Assembly: GCF_045689235.1 (NCBI RefSeq)
Contig: NZ_CP136864.1
Coordinates: forward strand, 62,001 to 126,000
Reading direction: 5' to 3'
Length of the DNA stretch: 64,000 nucleotides
DNA from: Congregibacter variabilis
Lineage (GTDB): Bacteria > Pseudomonadota > Gammaproteobacteria > Pseudomonadales > Halieaceae
Part shown: piece by piece, positions 35,603 through 44,294 of the stretch
Layout of the letters: every line of letters begins with the position of its first letter
Numbering within the stretch: position 1 is the first letter of the stretch
Made by a program: the position numbers and the translations under genes
The notes under the pieces: generated by a model
What the model was told of the DNA's origin: nothing
The model's database searches: none
What the model saw: the letters and a program-made list of their open reading frames with translations, nothing else

Positions 35603-36577
35603 TCAGGCTGCAGCCACCTGGCGAAGCAATTCGTCGATAACAGCATGACTGTCGATAGACTCCGCTAGGGCGTCGTAGCTGAGAATCATACGGTGGCATA
35701 ACACTGAATGAGCCACCGCACGAACGTCTTCGGGGTCTACGTAGTCTCTCCCCCCCAGCCATGCATTGGCTCGGGCGCACTTATCCAGAGCAATACTGGC
35801 GCGGGGGCTTGAGCCGACGCGAATCCAATCCTTGAGACGCGAGTCGGGATAACGTGCGGGATCGCGCGTCGCCATAACCAGCGCGACAATGTACTTGTCG
35901 ATATTGGGTGAGACGCTGATAGCCGACATCGCTTTGCGTGCTTCGAAAACGAGCTCCTGAGATAGCCGCGGCTCTTCGACCTCTGGGTCATCGCTTTCTT
36001 CACCGCGCACCAGACGAATAATGCCTTCCTCGGCGCTGTCATCGGGGTAGTCCACCGTGATCTTCATGATAAAACGGTCCATCTGCGCTTCCGGCAGTGG
36101 ATAGGTGCCTTCCTGCTCGATAGGGTTTTGAGTGGCCAGAACCATAAACAATGGGGGCAGGGCGTAGCTTTTGCCCGCTACGGTGACGGTACGCTCTTCC
36201 ATGGCTTCCAGCAGGGCCGCCTGCACCTTGGCCGGAGCGCGATTGATTTCGTCCGCGAGAACGACGTTGTTAAAAATAGGGCCCTGTTGAAACCGCAGCT
36301 CCTGACGTCCCTCAAATTCCTGATAGATCTCGGTTCCTGTGACATCAGAGGGGAGCAAGTCTGGTGTGAATTGAATGCGCCCCAAGCTGGCATCCAGCAC
36401 TCGGGCCAGGGTTCTGACGGAGCGGGTTTTTGCTGTTCCGGGTAAGCCCTCCAGAAGCACATTGCCGTTAGTGAGTAAGGCAATGATTAAGGTTCGAACA
36501 ACGGACTCTTGCCCGATTACGGCTCGATTGATGGCGGCATCGAGTTGTGCAAAAGCCTGGTGCAGATTACTGCTCAT
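35603..36577 (-). CDS. moxR: MoxR-family AAA+ ATPase
   Basis: A 324-residue ATPase with Walker A GLPGTAKT, Walker B VVLADEINRAP, sensor 1 ATQNPIEQEGTYPLPEAQMDRF and a C-terminal lid. MoxR proteins act as chaperone-like motors that load metal or assemble complexes together with VWA-domain partners. It is the first gene of the seven-gene operon, and all six downstream genes lie within a few bases or overlap. The 260 bases upstream to the next gene's terminator probably contain the promoter. Confidence 0.94.
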   Translation of the reverse strand: MSSNLHQAFAQLDAAINRAVIGQESVVRTLIIALLTNGNVLLEGLPGTAKTRSVRTLARVLDASLGRIQFTPDLLPSDVTGTEIYQEFEGRQELRFQQGPIFNNVVLADEINRAPAKVQAALLEAMEERTVTVAGKSYALPPLFMVLATQNPIEQEGTYPLPEAQMDRFIMKITVDYPDDSAEEGIIRLVRGEESDDPEVEEPRLSQELVFEARKAMSAISVSPNIDKYIVALVMATRDPARYPDSRLKDWIRVGSSPRASIALDKCARANAWLGGRDYVDPEDVRAVAHSVLCHRMILSYDALAESIDSHAVIDELLRQVAAA

Positions 36578-36897
36578 GTTGTCTATCCAACGCAGATGAG
36601 ATCGCTAGTCTCACAGACCTTCGAGACAAAAAAAAGGTTCATCGCGGATTTCTGAGGCCGTCCTTGTTTGCTGATAGCTTCGTGCGGCTTTGCGCTGCCC
36701 GACCCCGCTTCACTCGAGCTGCTCGCGCATATCCATCGGCGGCCTCGCCAACTTCAGGACTCAGCGCAGGATCGAATCGCCCGGAACGTCTACGAAGTTG
36801 CTGGCCAGGAAATATAATCTTTGGCATTCGCGCTGAACAAAAAAAAGCCCTCCGAAGAGGGCTTGTCTATGAGGCTGTTAAGCGCTCCAAAGGGCTA
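36578..36897. other. Non-coding gap between moxR and the second TonB receptor
   Basis: Apart from the receptor terminator at 36839-36864 I see no gene. Short open frames here have no ribosome binding site or recognisable product. The part next to moxR (36578-36830) should hold the promoter of the MoxR/Bat operon, but no convincing -35/-10 pair stands out by eye. Confidence 0.5.
36839..36864 (-). terminator. Intrinsic terminator after the second TonB-dependent receptor
   Basis: AGCCCTC at 36846-36852 pairs with GAGGGCT at 36857-36863 around CGAA, extended by an A-T pair. An A-run at 36839-36845 gives a T-run on the minus-strand transcript. It lies 33 bases past the receptor stop. Confidence 0.88.
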
Positions 36898-39270
36898 TCA
36901 GAACTTGTAGGCTACGCGCGCCTGGAAGTTTCTGGATAGCTCAGGCAATACGATCTGCGAACCGAAGAGGTCAGGGAAGTTAGATCGGAAGTATCGCTCG
37001 TCGGTCAGGTTTTTGGCATTCAGCTGGAAGGTCCAGGACTCTGTTTCGTATACGAGGCCAGCGTTCAACAGCGTATAAGAGGGGAGTATTACTGCACCTG
37101 AAGAACCGGATGGAGTTTCGTCTACGCTAATGACGCTTCCGCTAATCGCGAGGTTGTCATTAAAGGAGTAAGTTCCTGTCAGCGTGTAAATGTTCTCCGG
37201 GATACCCGCTCGACGACCATCTGGCGAGGTCGGTATGCCAATAATCTGACCACCGAATACCAGGCTTGGATCCACCTGAGGGATATCATCCGCTCCATAG
37301 AAACCGAACTGTCCGCCGTTTGCTTCGGCCTCAACAATGATCACTTCCATGTTGGTCCAGCCGCCGGTTACCACGAGGTCCTGATTCACTACCCAGCGCA
37401 ATTCCGCTTCGATACCTTCGGTACGGCTGGTTGGGTTGGTTACGATCGCCTGAGCGTTAAAATCTACACGTTCCTGCTCGTAGTAGTTAACCGCGAAGTA
37501 CAGTGAGTCATCAAGGAAACTTCCCTTAAGACCAACTTCCCAAAGATCAGAAGTATCCGTCCACGAGCCGCTGGCTACCTGTGCGGTAGGAAGGTCACCT
37601 ACCTGTCCGGCAATCAGCGTGGCCTGTTCTGCGATCGTGAAGTAGGGCGTAAGGCCAAATTCCGTGGTCCAGTTGATGCTGGCAGACCAGGACAACAGAT
37701 TTTCGGAATCAGATGCCTCTGGAATTGCGCCGTCCGGGAAGAGCAGTAGCTCAAGGGGGGTTGTTACGTCGGCTTCCACGTAATCCTGACGTACACCCAG
37801 AGTTACAGCGATGCCGTTGTCAAAGGTGAAGTCTCCCAAAAAGGCGAGGCCGTACATTGTGTAGTCGCCGCTCTGGTATTCGGAGTAGTCATCGTTGATT
37901 TGCGTAGCCAACAAGCGAGTGTCCAGTGAAGGATCACGCTCTGAGTTTGATTGGCTAAGGTCCCGGCGATCGAAGTATTCGTTAATGAAATCCTGTCCGC
38001 GCAAGAAATCGGTGTAACGAATCGATGGAGACAGCTGGAAATCCGCTGTCATGGGGCCAAAGTCTTTTTCAAAGGCAAACACGAGTTTGTCTTCGATGAC
38101 GTCTACTTCGCCAAACTGAGAAAAGCCGTAGGCGTTCTCATTGATATTGTCGATTGTTTCGTAAAACAGCTGGTTGGTAATACTGAAGCCATTGTCGGTC
38201 TCGTAAACGAAATCGAGATATAGCGTAAGTACCTGGTTATCCAAAGTGTCGTTCGGGTCTACCAGCACATTACTTTCGTCAAGCTGTGTGGTGCCCGCGT
38301 TGACTAGCGCCATTTCAGGGATAAGGCTGGAATTGTCTACAAACTCAGGTCGGAACACGAAGTTGGACAGTGGTCCAGATGTGGCACCGTACTCCTGGTG
38401 CGAAATCTTTCCGTCACCGTTAGTGTCCAGTGGTGTTGCTGTACCGGTGATGTAAGTGCCGTTATCAATAAGGTCCTGCGTCAATCGGTTCCAGCCAGCC
38501 ACCTGGTTTCCATCATAGTCGTGATACATGCCGCCAAACTTCATGACAAGTTTGTCGTTAATATCGACGTCAAAAGAGGCCTGAAGGATGTTCTGCTTGG
38601 TTTCGGTATTGTCGTAGAAACTGTCTGAGTCTTCGAGCTCGCCGTAGATGTAATACCCCATACGATCATTGATGGGGCCGCCGACTTCAGCTGTTACGAC
38701 ATTGCGGTTCCAACTGCCGGTCTCGTAGGAGAGGGCACCTGTAGTCTCAGTGAGGTAGTCCCCAGACTCGGCACGCGCCGACTTTGGGTTGAAGTTCAAA
38801 TAACCGCCGATCTTTGAGGGACCGTAAATAGGTGATGCCGGGCCCCGCACGATATCAATGCGGTCTGAGGCACCAATAGGCGTTGGGTAGTTACCTGGGT
38901 TGTCGATTCGACGGACACCGCGAAAGTAGGTTTCACCGGCGGTTCCTCGCACGTCCAGCGATCCCGCTACGCCAAAGAAGGACTGAGTAAAGGTACCAGG
39001 TGCGAACGCCACCAACTCATCAATGTCTGTGATGTTAAATCGGTCCAACTGCTCAGAGCTGATGGTCGATGCCGAACGGGGTGTCTCAAGCAGGGATTTA
39101 CCAAAGCCGAATATTTGTACGTCTTCGCCCGGAAGTGATCCGAGTGATCCTGTAACAACGACTTCTTCGATTCCCAGCGGTTCTTCCTGCGCATGTGCGA
39201 TGGGCACAGACGCGAGAATTGCCGCGATGGACGCTGCCAGTGGCAGTCGACGGGTGGTGAATTGCTTCAT
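36898..39270 (-). CDS. TonB-dependent receptor with an EF-hand-like loop
   Basis: A 790-residue outer-membrane receptor. The signal peptide ends at PIAHAQ, followed by a TonB-box-like EEVVVTGSL, the plug (DRIDIVRGPASPIYGPSKIGGYLNF) and a barrel ending NFQARVAYKF with terminal Phe. The plug resembles siderophore-type receptors. Inside the predicted barrel region, 38392-38427 encodes D-T-N-G-D-G-K-I-S-H-Q-E, which fits the 12-residue EF-hand calcium loop exactly at positions 1, 3, 5, 6, 8, 9 and 12. The ligand is unknown. It lies next to the purine catabolism region but 286 bases separate it from the cupin gene. Confidence 0.92.
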   Translation of the reverse strand: MKQFTTRRLPLAASIAAILASVPIAHAQEEPLGIEEVVVTGSLGSLPGEDVQIFGFGKSLLETPRSASTISSEQLDRFNITDIDELVAFAPGTFTQSFFGVAGSLDVRGTAGETYFRGVRRIDNPGNYPTPIGASDRIDIVRGPASPIYGPSKIGGYLNFNPKSARAESGDYLTETTGALSYETGSWNRNVVTAEVGGPINDRMGYYIYGELEDSDSFYDNTETKQNILQASFDVDINDKLVMKFGGMYHDYDGNQVAGWNRLTQDLIDNGTYITGTATPLDTNGDGKISHQEYGATSGPLSNFVFRPEFVDNSSLIPEMALVNAGTTQLDESNVLVDPNDTLDNQVLTLYLDFVYETDNGFSITNQLFYETIDNINENAYGFSQFGEVDVIEDKLVFAFEKDFGPMTADFQLSPSIRYTDFLRGQDFINEYFDRRDLSQSNSERDPSLDTRLLATQINDDYSEYQSGDYTMYGLAFLGDFTFDNGIAVTLGVRQDYVEADVTTPLELLLFPDGAIPEASDSENLLSWSASINWTTEFGLTPYFTIAEQATLIAGQVGDLPTAQVASGSWTDTSDLWEVGLKGSFLDDSLYFAVNYYEQERVDFNAQAIVTNPTSRTEGIEAELRWVVNQDLVVTGGWTNMEVIIVEAEANGGQFGFYGADDIPQVDPSLVFGGQIIGIPTSPDGRRAGIPENIYTLTGTYSFNDNLAISGSVISVDETPSGSSGAVILPSYTLLNAGLVYETESWTFQLNAKNLTDERYFRSNFPDLFGSQIVLPELSRNFQARVAYKF

Positions 39271-39556
39271 GACCTCTCCTCAAAATGCATGGTGCTGTCC
39301 CGCGGCATGGGCTACGGGACAATGGTTTTTAATACTTGGGCACTGCTCCGAAGAGAGGTGCACGATTGATGCCAATCCACTGGCTGTACAGCACTAAAAA
39401 AATCGTTATATTTATCAGGAGCTTATGTCGCCTCTACGCAGCGTTCACACCGCACTCATAGCGATGTGGCGCGCGTAAACACGCTATACCGGATAATTAT
39501 GCACCGTGATGGTGCGCTGCTGTGCTGGGGGCGTCAATTATTGAATCCGCGGATTA
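39271..39556. other. Leader region of the second TonB receptor
   Basis: No gene is visible. The half next to 39270 should contain the receptor promoter and 5' untranslated region; the half next to 39556 follows the stop of the cupin gene. I see no strong terminator hairpin for the cupin gene and no recognisable Fur box or riboswitch. Confidence 0.4.
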
Positions 39557-40201
39557 TTACCGCTGGGGTGCGGACTCTCTGCTGAGGGCCTCGATATAGC
39601 TGCGGTGCTCAGGAAAGTCCGCTAGTAATTGAGAGGTGATGCCAAGGGTCATATCCCGGTAGTCAAAGCCCGGGCTCACAGCCTCGCTGATCAGGCCGTA
39701 GCCCTGCCTACCCTCGCCATTCAGGCGGGAAGCCTTCCATACGCCGCCGGCCACCGTGAGTTGTAAGTGATGGCCCTTGCGCGGGTCCGGCCCCATGATC
39801 ACGGTTTGCAACTCTCCGTCTGGATGAATCAGCACGTACTCGATGGGGTCACCGAGATGGAAATAATGAACAATATCCGATCGATTGCGGTGGAAGTGTC
39901 CAATCGGTCCGCCGGCGGTGAGCAAGTAGTAGATTGAGGTCATGCTAAAGCGCTCGCCGTCCTCGCTGGGTATGCGTGCCTGATTCGTAGCCTCATAGGT
40001 GCGCCGGTAATAACCGCCCTCTACATGACCTTCCAGGCCAAGGCTTTGAATGAGTTCCCGAGCGCTGGGTTGATCCTCTTCAGCCACGAGTGTTGTGCTT
40101 TGTGCAAGGATCAGCAGCGTTGCTGATGCAAAAATTGTTTGCACGGTCATTCCTCTCGCAGCAGATGCCAGAAACGTTATCGCGGTAGCTACCGTGTTCA
40201 T
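39557..40201 (-). CDS. DUF985-type cupin protein with an N-terminal export-like extension
   Basis: A 214-residue protein. The cupin part (about residues 48-200) has the DUF985 pattern EGGYYRRTYEA, SIYYLLTAGGPIGHFHRNRSDIVHYFHLGDP and EAVSPGFDYRDMTLG, with His residues suitable for metal binding. About 45 extra N-terminal residues are hydrophobic and could form a signal peptide; a second ATG 17 codons in gives a better one. Most DUF985 proteins are cytoplasmic and of unknown function, so export would be unusual. It starts 12 bases after the allantoinase stop and is probably in the same operon. Confidence 0.82.
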   Translation of the reverse strand: MNTVATAITFLASAARGMTVQTIFASATLLILAQSTTLVAEEDQPSARELIQSLGLEGHVEGGYYRRTYEATNQARIPSEDGERFSMTSIYYLLTAGGPIGHFHRNRSDIVHYFHLGDPIEYVLIHPDGELQTVIMGPDPRKGHHLQLTVAGGVWKASRLNGEGRQGYGLISEAVSPGFDYRDMTLGITSQLLADFPEHRSYIEALSRESAPQR

Positions 40202-40213
40202 TGCCGGATGTCC

Positions 40214-41131
40214 TCATTGAGAGCTGGGTTGGTAGTGCGCGTGCCAATGACGTGCGATGTCGACTCGGCGACATAGCCAGGCATCGTTGTGCTGCTGTAC
40301 GTAGTCCAGGAAGCGCTGGAGCGCGAGGAAACGACCGGGTCGCCCCACAAGACGACAGTGCAGGCCAATGTTCATTAATTTTGGTTGCTCAAGTCCCTCG
40401 GCGTAAAGCACATCGAACGTATCCCGCAGGTAACGGTAAAACTGATCTCCTTCGGCAAAACCCTGGGCGCTCGAAAAGCGCATATCGTTGCTGTCCAGTG
40501 TATAGGGAATGACGAGATGATCTCCGCGGGCCGTGTCTACCCAGTAAGGCAAATCATCAGCGTAGGAGTCTGAGTCGTAGAGAAAACCCTCATGCTCCAT
40601 AAGCAGTGTTCGTGTATTGGGGCTATCCCGACCCGTGTACCAGCCAAGCGGTCGCTCACCCGTAAGCTCGGTGTGCCATTCAATGGCGCGTTGCATATGC
40701 TCGCGCTCTACATCGATAGGAATCTCTTGATAGTTGATCCATCGTAGTCCGTGGCAGGCGATTTCCCAGTCGGCACTGCGCATCGCAGCTACAGCTTCAG
40801 GATTTCTGGCCAGTGCCATGGTGACACCAAACACTGTGATGGGTACCTCGCGTTCGGTGAACAGCCGATACAGTCGCCAAAACCCCGCTCGGCTGCCGTA
40901 CTCATAGAGTGATTCCATGCTCATATGACGATCGGGGAACGTGCTGGGATTAAACATTTCTGACAGAAAGACTTCTGAGCCAGGGTCGCCGTGAAGAACA
41001 GAGTTCTCGCCGCCTTCTTCGTAGTTGACGACAAATTGAACGGCAATACGCTTACCGTCTGGCAGCGTGAACTTGGGTGGATGCTGACCGTAGCCACGCA
41101 TGTCTCGAGAATATGGGGAGTTGGATTCCAA
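40214..41131 (-). CDS. puuE: PuuE-type allantoinase (polysaccharide deacetylase fold)
   Basis: A 305-residue protein of the NodB/polysaccharide deacetylase superfamily. The N-terminus SPYSRDMRGYGQHPP and the core VQFVVNYEEGGENSVLHGD match PuuE, the cofactor-independent allantoinase that opens allantoin to allantoate in purine breakdown. The motifs EIACHGLRW and YTGRDSPNTRTLL follow. The first start is TTG 41131, with GGAA seven bases upstream, and it gives the full family N-terminus; an ATG 10 codons in is shorter than expected. It sits divergently from an exported adenosine deaminase, supporting a purine role. Confidence 0.88.
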   Translation of the reverse strand: MESNSPYSRDMRGYGQHPPKFTLPDGKRIAVQFVVNYEEGGENSVLHGDPGSEVFLSEMFNPSTFPDRHMSMESLYEYGSRAGFWRLYRLFTEREVPITVFGVTMALARNPEAVAAMRSADWEIACHGLRWINYQEIPIDVEREHMQRAIEWHTELTGERPLGWYTGRDSPNTRTLLMEHEGFLYDSDSYADDLPYWVDTARGDHLVIPYTLDSNDMRFSSAQGFAEGDQFYRYLRDTFDVLYAEGLEQPKLMNIGLHCRLVGRPGRFLALQRFLDYVQQHNDAWLCRRVDIARHWHAHYQPSSQ

Positions 41132-41455
41132 ATGTGTTTCCGCTACTCGACAGAGCCCTAAGGATGCATCGGCTGCCTCGGCGCGGCAAGTATCAATGCG
41201 TACTTTGCTCTTTCACAGCGGGCCATCCATGTTGCGCACTATTGCGGCACTTTTTTGCACTAAATTGGCGCATAAAATAGCAGTTCATGTTTGAATCTGT
41301 CCGCTTCGGTGAGTTCGCACGGTTTGAAGCCCCGCAGAGGGCTGATGCGAGAAACAGGCGCATCACAAAGCGGGCGTGGCACTGAACTTGCGTTGCCCAG
41401 GGACTCAAACTGACGGATGATGCCGGGCCTTATCGATAATGAGAGTTAGGGAGCT
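41132..41455. other. Divergent promoter region between allantoinase and exported adenosine deaminase genes
   Basis: No gene is visible in these 324 bases. It should contain promoters for both directions. A TAAAAT near 41273 could be a plus-strand -10, but the TTGCAC upstream is only 12 bases away, so I do not assign a promoter. No operator palindrome is obvious. Confidence 0.4.
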
Positions 41456-42961
41456 ATGCGTTTTACTGCAATTCAAAGTCTGATTTCGGTCATCACTCGG
41501 CTCTTGCTCAGCGGTGGACTCTTTAGGCTGCTTAATATTGCGCTGATGTTTGTGGCCATTGGCGTCGGAACAGCACGAGCGGCCGTACCGCCTCCGTCAG
41601 ACAATATCGCTGGCTGGTTCGAGACCTTTAAGCGCCAGGCCAGTGATGAGGAGCTGTATCGCTTTCTCTATGCCATGCCTAAAGGTGGAGATCTGCATAA
41701 CCATCTTTCAGGTTCAATCCGCTCCGAATGGTTTTTTGACCTGGCACTGGCGCAGGGCGAGCGCGGTTATCGCTATTACACCCGGGTAAAAATCAATAAT
41801 TGTCGGCCCTTCGGTGGCAATGCCTTCACCCAGAATCCCTATCTCATGCTTTTCACCAACGTCCAGGAAAGTACCTACGAAGCACTCAGTAGTTGCGAGA
41901 AAGAGGAGTATCTGCCTCTGGAAGAACTGAACGCCGATGAAAAAACTGCCTGGCTTGACAGTCTGAGACTGGATAAGGCCTACGAAGGTCGCGATGAGTT
42001 TTTCCAGACTCACTGGCAGCGCATGGGTGACCTGTATTTGAACCCTTATCTTGCCGCCGATGCTTTGGTACTGAACATGCAGTCCTTTGGTGCTGAAGGG
42101 CTGATGTACATGGAGAGCATGATTGGGGTTCTGGGCTTTATCGACGCTCAGGGGCAACAAATTTCTCCTGATGATGTTGCAGATATCTATCGCGATCGAC
42201 TGCGCGATGATGACGCCTTGGGTACGGGGGTTGAGGTGCGTTTGCAGGTGGCCATTTTACGGTTTTCACCCACGGCCGAAGACAATCTTCGCTATCTCTA
42301 CGACTATGTGAGTCGCCACAGTGACCTGTTTGTCGCGGTAAATATGGTGGGCCGGGAAGACAATGACAAAGGATATCCTTTGAGATTCCTCGACACACTC
42401 AGGGATCTACGTCGCTCCTACAATAATGTACGGCTGTCGATCCATGCCGGTGAGGTTGATGAACCGAACAGCCATGTTCGCGATACCTTGCTGCTTGGCG
42501 CTGACCGAATCGGGCATGGCGTGAACCTTATCAGTGACCCGGATACCATGCGCCTCATGCGCGGTGGTCCTTATCTGGTAGAGATTAATCTGGTTTCCAA
42601 CCTACTGTTGCAATACGTTAGCGACTACAGCGAGCATCCCTTTCCAGAGTATTTACGCACTGGTATCCCGGTAGCTTTGTCTACGGACGATAGGGGTATG
42701 TGGGATAGCAATCTTACCGATGAGTTTTATGTGGCGGTCAAAGCGTTTAATTTGAGCTGGGACGAGTTGCTGCTACTGAGTCGAAATTCTATTACCCACG
42801 CATTTTTGCCAGAGACAAAAAAAGCTGAGCTGATTGCCCGCTTTGAGGCGCGCACTGATGATTTTGCGCGCCAGATTGCAGCTCGGCCTTTGGGCGCTCT
42901 GTCTCCTGAGGCCCTAAGCTATGGATTTATCTGTGACCGCTATCAACTCTGCAAGTGGTAA
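41456..42961 (+). CDS. Exported adenosine deaminase family protein
   Basis: A 501-residue amidohydrolase with an AGGGAG ribosome binding site before ATG 41456. The first ~42 residues form a long hydrophobic signal ending GTARA, so it should work in the periplasm. The metal ligands are in GGDLHNHLSGS, the catalytic HAGE is in LSIHAGEVDEPNS, and the later ligands are in DRIGHGVNL and LSTDDRGMW. It is longer than cytosolic adenosine deaminases and closer to secreted ADA/ADGF-type enzymes, which convert adenosine or deoxyadenosine to inosine outside the cytoplasm. It is first in a plus-strand cluster with two NUP-family genes. Confidence 0.9.
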   Translation: MRFTAIQSLISVITRLLLSGGLFRLLNIALMFVAIGVGTARAAVPPPSDNIAGWFETFKRQASDEELYRFLYAMPKGGDLHNHLSGSIRSEWFFDLALAQGERGYRYYTRVKINNCRPFGGNAFTQNPYLMLFTNVQESTYEALSSCEKEEYLPLEELNADEKTAWLDSLRLDKAYEGRDEFFQTHWQRMGDLYLNPYLAADALVLNMQSFGAEGLMYMESMIGVLGFIDAQGQQISPDDVADIYRDRLRDDDALGTGVEVRLQVAILRFSPTAEDNLRYLYDYVSRHSDLFVAVNMVGREDNDKGYPLRFLDTLRDLRRSYNNVRLSIHAGEVDEPNSHVRDTLLLGADRIGHGVNLISDPDTMRLMRGGPYLVEINLVSNLLLQYVSDYSEHPFPEYLRTGIPVALSTDDRGMWDSNLTDEFYVAVKAFNLSWDELLLLSRNSITHAFLPETKKAELIARFEARTDDFARQIAARPLGALSPEALSYGFICDRYQLCKW

Positions 42962-43006
42962 GGTCAAAATCATTGATGCGCTTTAACGATAACTGAGAGG
43001 ATTTTC

Positions 43007-44110
43007 ATGCGAATTAAACTCGCCTTATTTTGTCTCCCCATGCTGAGTTTATTGCTCAGCGCCTGTGGTGCAGAGTCGCCTACCACAGTAGAGGTGGCTG
43101 CAGAAGCAGCGCCTGAGCCTATTGCGGTGAAAGTCGTGGTAGTCACCATGTTTGAAATTGGTGAGGACAGCGGTGATCAGGCGGCGGAATTCCAACTCTG
43201 GAATGAACGCCGAAATCTGGACCAGGTATTTGAATTTGGCGCACATCACGACCTGCACTTTGACAGTGAAAACGGTGTCATGGTGATGGTTACCGGCATT
43301 GGCACCGCGAAATCCACGGCGTCGGTAATGATGCTTGGCATGGACCCACGCTTTGATGTCAGCAAAGCTTACTGGCTTGTAGCGGGGATCGCAGGTGTGG
43401 ATCCCGAAGACGCATCTATTGGTAGTGCTGCCTGGGCTGAGTATTTGGTGGATGGCGACCTGGCCCACGAAATTGATCCCCGGGAAATGCCTGCGGATTG
43501 GAAGTACGGCTATATCGCGCGCAACACCAGCAAGCCCTTTGATGAAAACAAGCCTGAGCCAACCGGTGAAATGTTTCGCACCAATTCTGCACTCACTGAA
43601 TGGGCCTATCAGTTAACCAAAGACATAGAGTTACCTGACTTTGAGTCTTTGGATGAAACACGCTTGCTTTACACCGAACATCCGAACGCGCAGCGAGCGC
43701 CGTTTGTACTCAAGGGAGACCACCTCGCGGCCATGACGTTCTGGCACGGCACCATGATGAATGACTGGGCCAATGACTGGGTGGACTACTGGAGTGACGG
43801 TAAGGGTAATTTTGTGACATCGGCCATGGAAGACACCGGCACCATGCAATCGCTGACCTGGCTGACCAACGCCGGTCGTGCGGACCGTGATCGACTCATG
43901 GTGTTGCGAACCGGGAGCAACTACACTTTGCCACCGCCGGGAATTGATGCAGCCACGAACTTGCTCTCTGAAAACGAAGGTTACGCGGGTCTGGATGCAT
44001 CGCTGGAGTCTGCATACATTGTCGGTTCAAAAGTTATCGATACTTTGGTGGCCGGATGGGATGTATACCAGGACCGTACCCCTACAGTTGAGGACATTGT
44101 TGCCCCCTAA
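43007..44110 (+). CDS. NUP (purine nucleoside permease) family lipoprotein
   Basis: A 367-residue protein with the lipobox LLSAC at residues 16-20; Gly follows Cys20, so outer-membrane attachment is expected. The remainder is the NUP domain (PF06516), with KVVVVTMFEIGEDSGD, AYWLVAGIAGVDPEDASIGSAAWAEY and SAMEDTGTMQSL. NUP proteins were named permeases from a Candida nucleoside transporter but lack membrane helices and resemble the nucleoside phosphorylase fold, so a binding or cleaving role on purine nucleosides is more likely. It lies 45 bases after the deaminase gene, and a NUP paralog fused to a nucleoside hydrolase follows. Confidence 0.85.
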   Translation: MRIKLALFCLPMLSLLLSACGAESPTTVEVAAEAAPEPIAVKVVVVTMFEIGEDSGDQAAEFQLWNERRNLDQVFEFGAHHDLHFDSENGVMVMVTGIGTAKSTASVMMLGMDPRFDVSKAYWLVAGIAGVDPEDASIGSAAWAEYLVDGDLAHEIDPREMPADWKYGYIARNTSKPFDENKPEPTGEMFRTNSALTEWAYQLTKDIELPDFESLDETRLLYTEHPNAQRAPFVLKGDHLAAMTFWHGTMMNDWANDWVDYWSDGKGNFVTSAMEDTGTMQSLTWLTNAGRADRDRLMVLRTGSNYTLPPPGIDAATNLLSENEGYAGLDASLESAYIVGSKVIDTLVAGWDVYQDRTPTVEDIVAP

Positions 44111-44119
44111 GACCGACCG

Positions 44120-44142
44120 GGCCGCGGGGTTTGCCTGCGGCC
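44120..44142. repeat. Hairpin between the two NUP-family genes
   Basis: GGCCGC at 44120-44125 pairs with GCGGCC at 44137-44142 around an 11-base loop. No T-run follows, so it may set relative transcript levels or be a weak pause rather than a terminator. The rest of the 184-base gap shows no gene. Confidence 0.4.
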
Positions 44143-44294
44143 TAGCAGGCTTTGCTCACGGCGTTTTTGGGAGCATGCCCCAGGAACTTGTTCAGGCCTA
44201 GATCTCTTTGTGGGCTTTCTGTGCTTGGTCGCGCTGGGTATTCTGTCGCGGCTAATTTCCCCTGGTTTTTGCTTTTTCGACTGAGGTTTATTGA

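Noticed and set aside
41253..41278. Candidate sigma-70 promoter TTGCAC/TAAAAT upstream of the exported deaminase
   Set aside because: The spacing is only about 12 bases, too short for a functional promoter.
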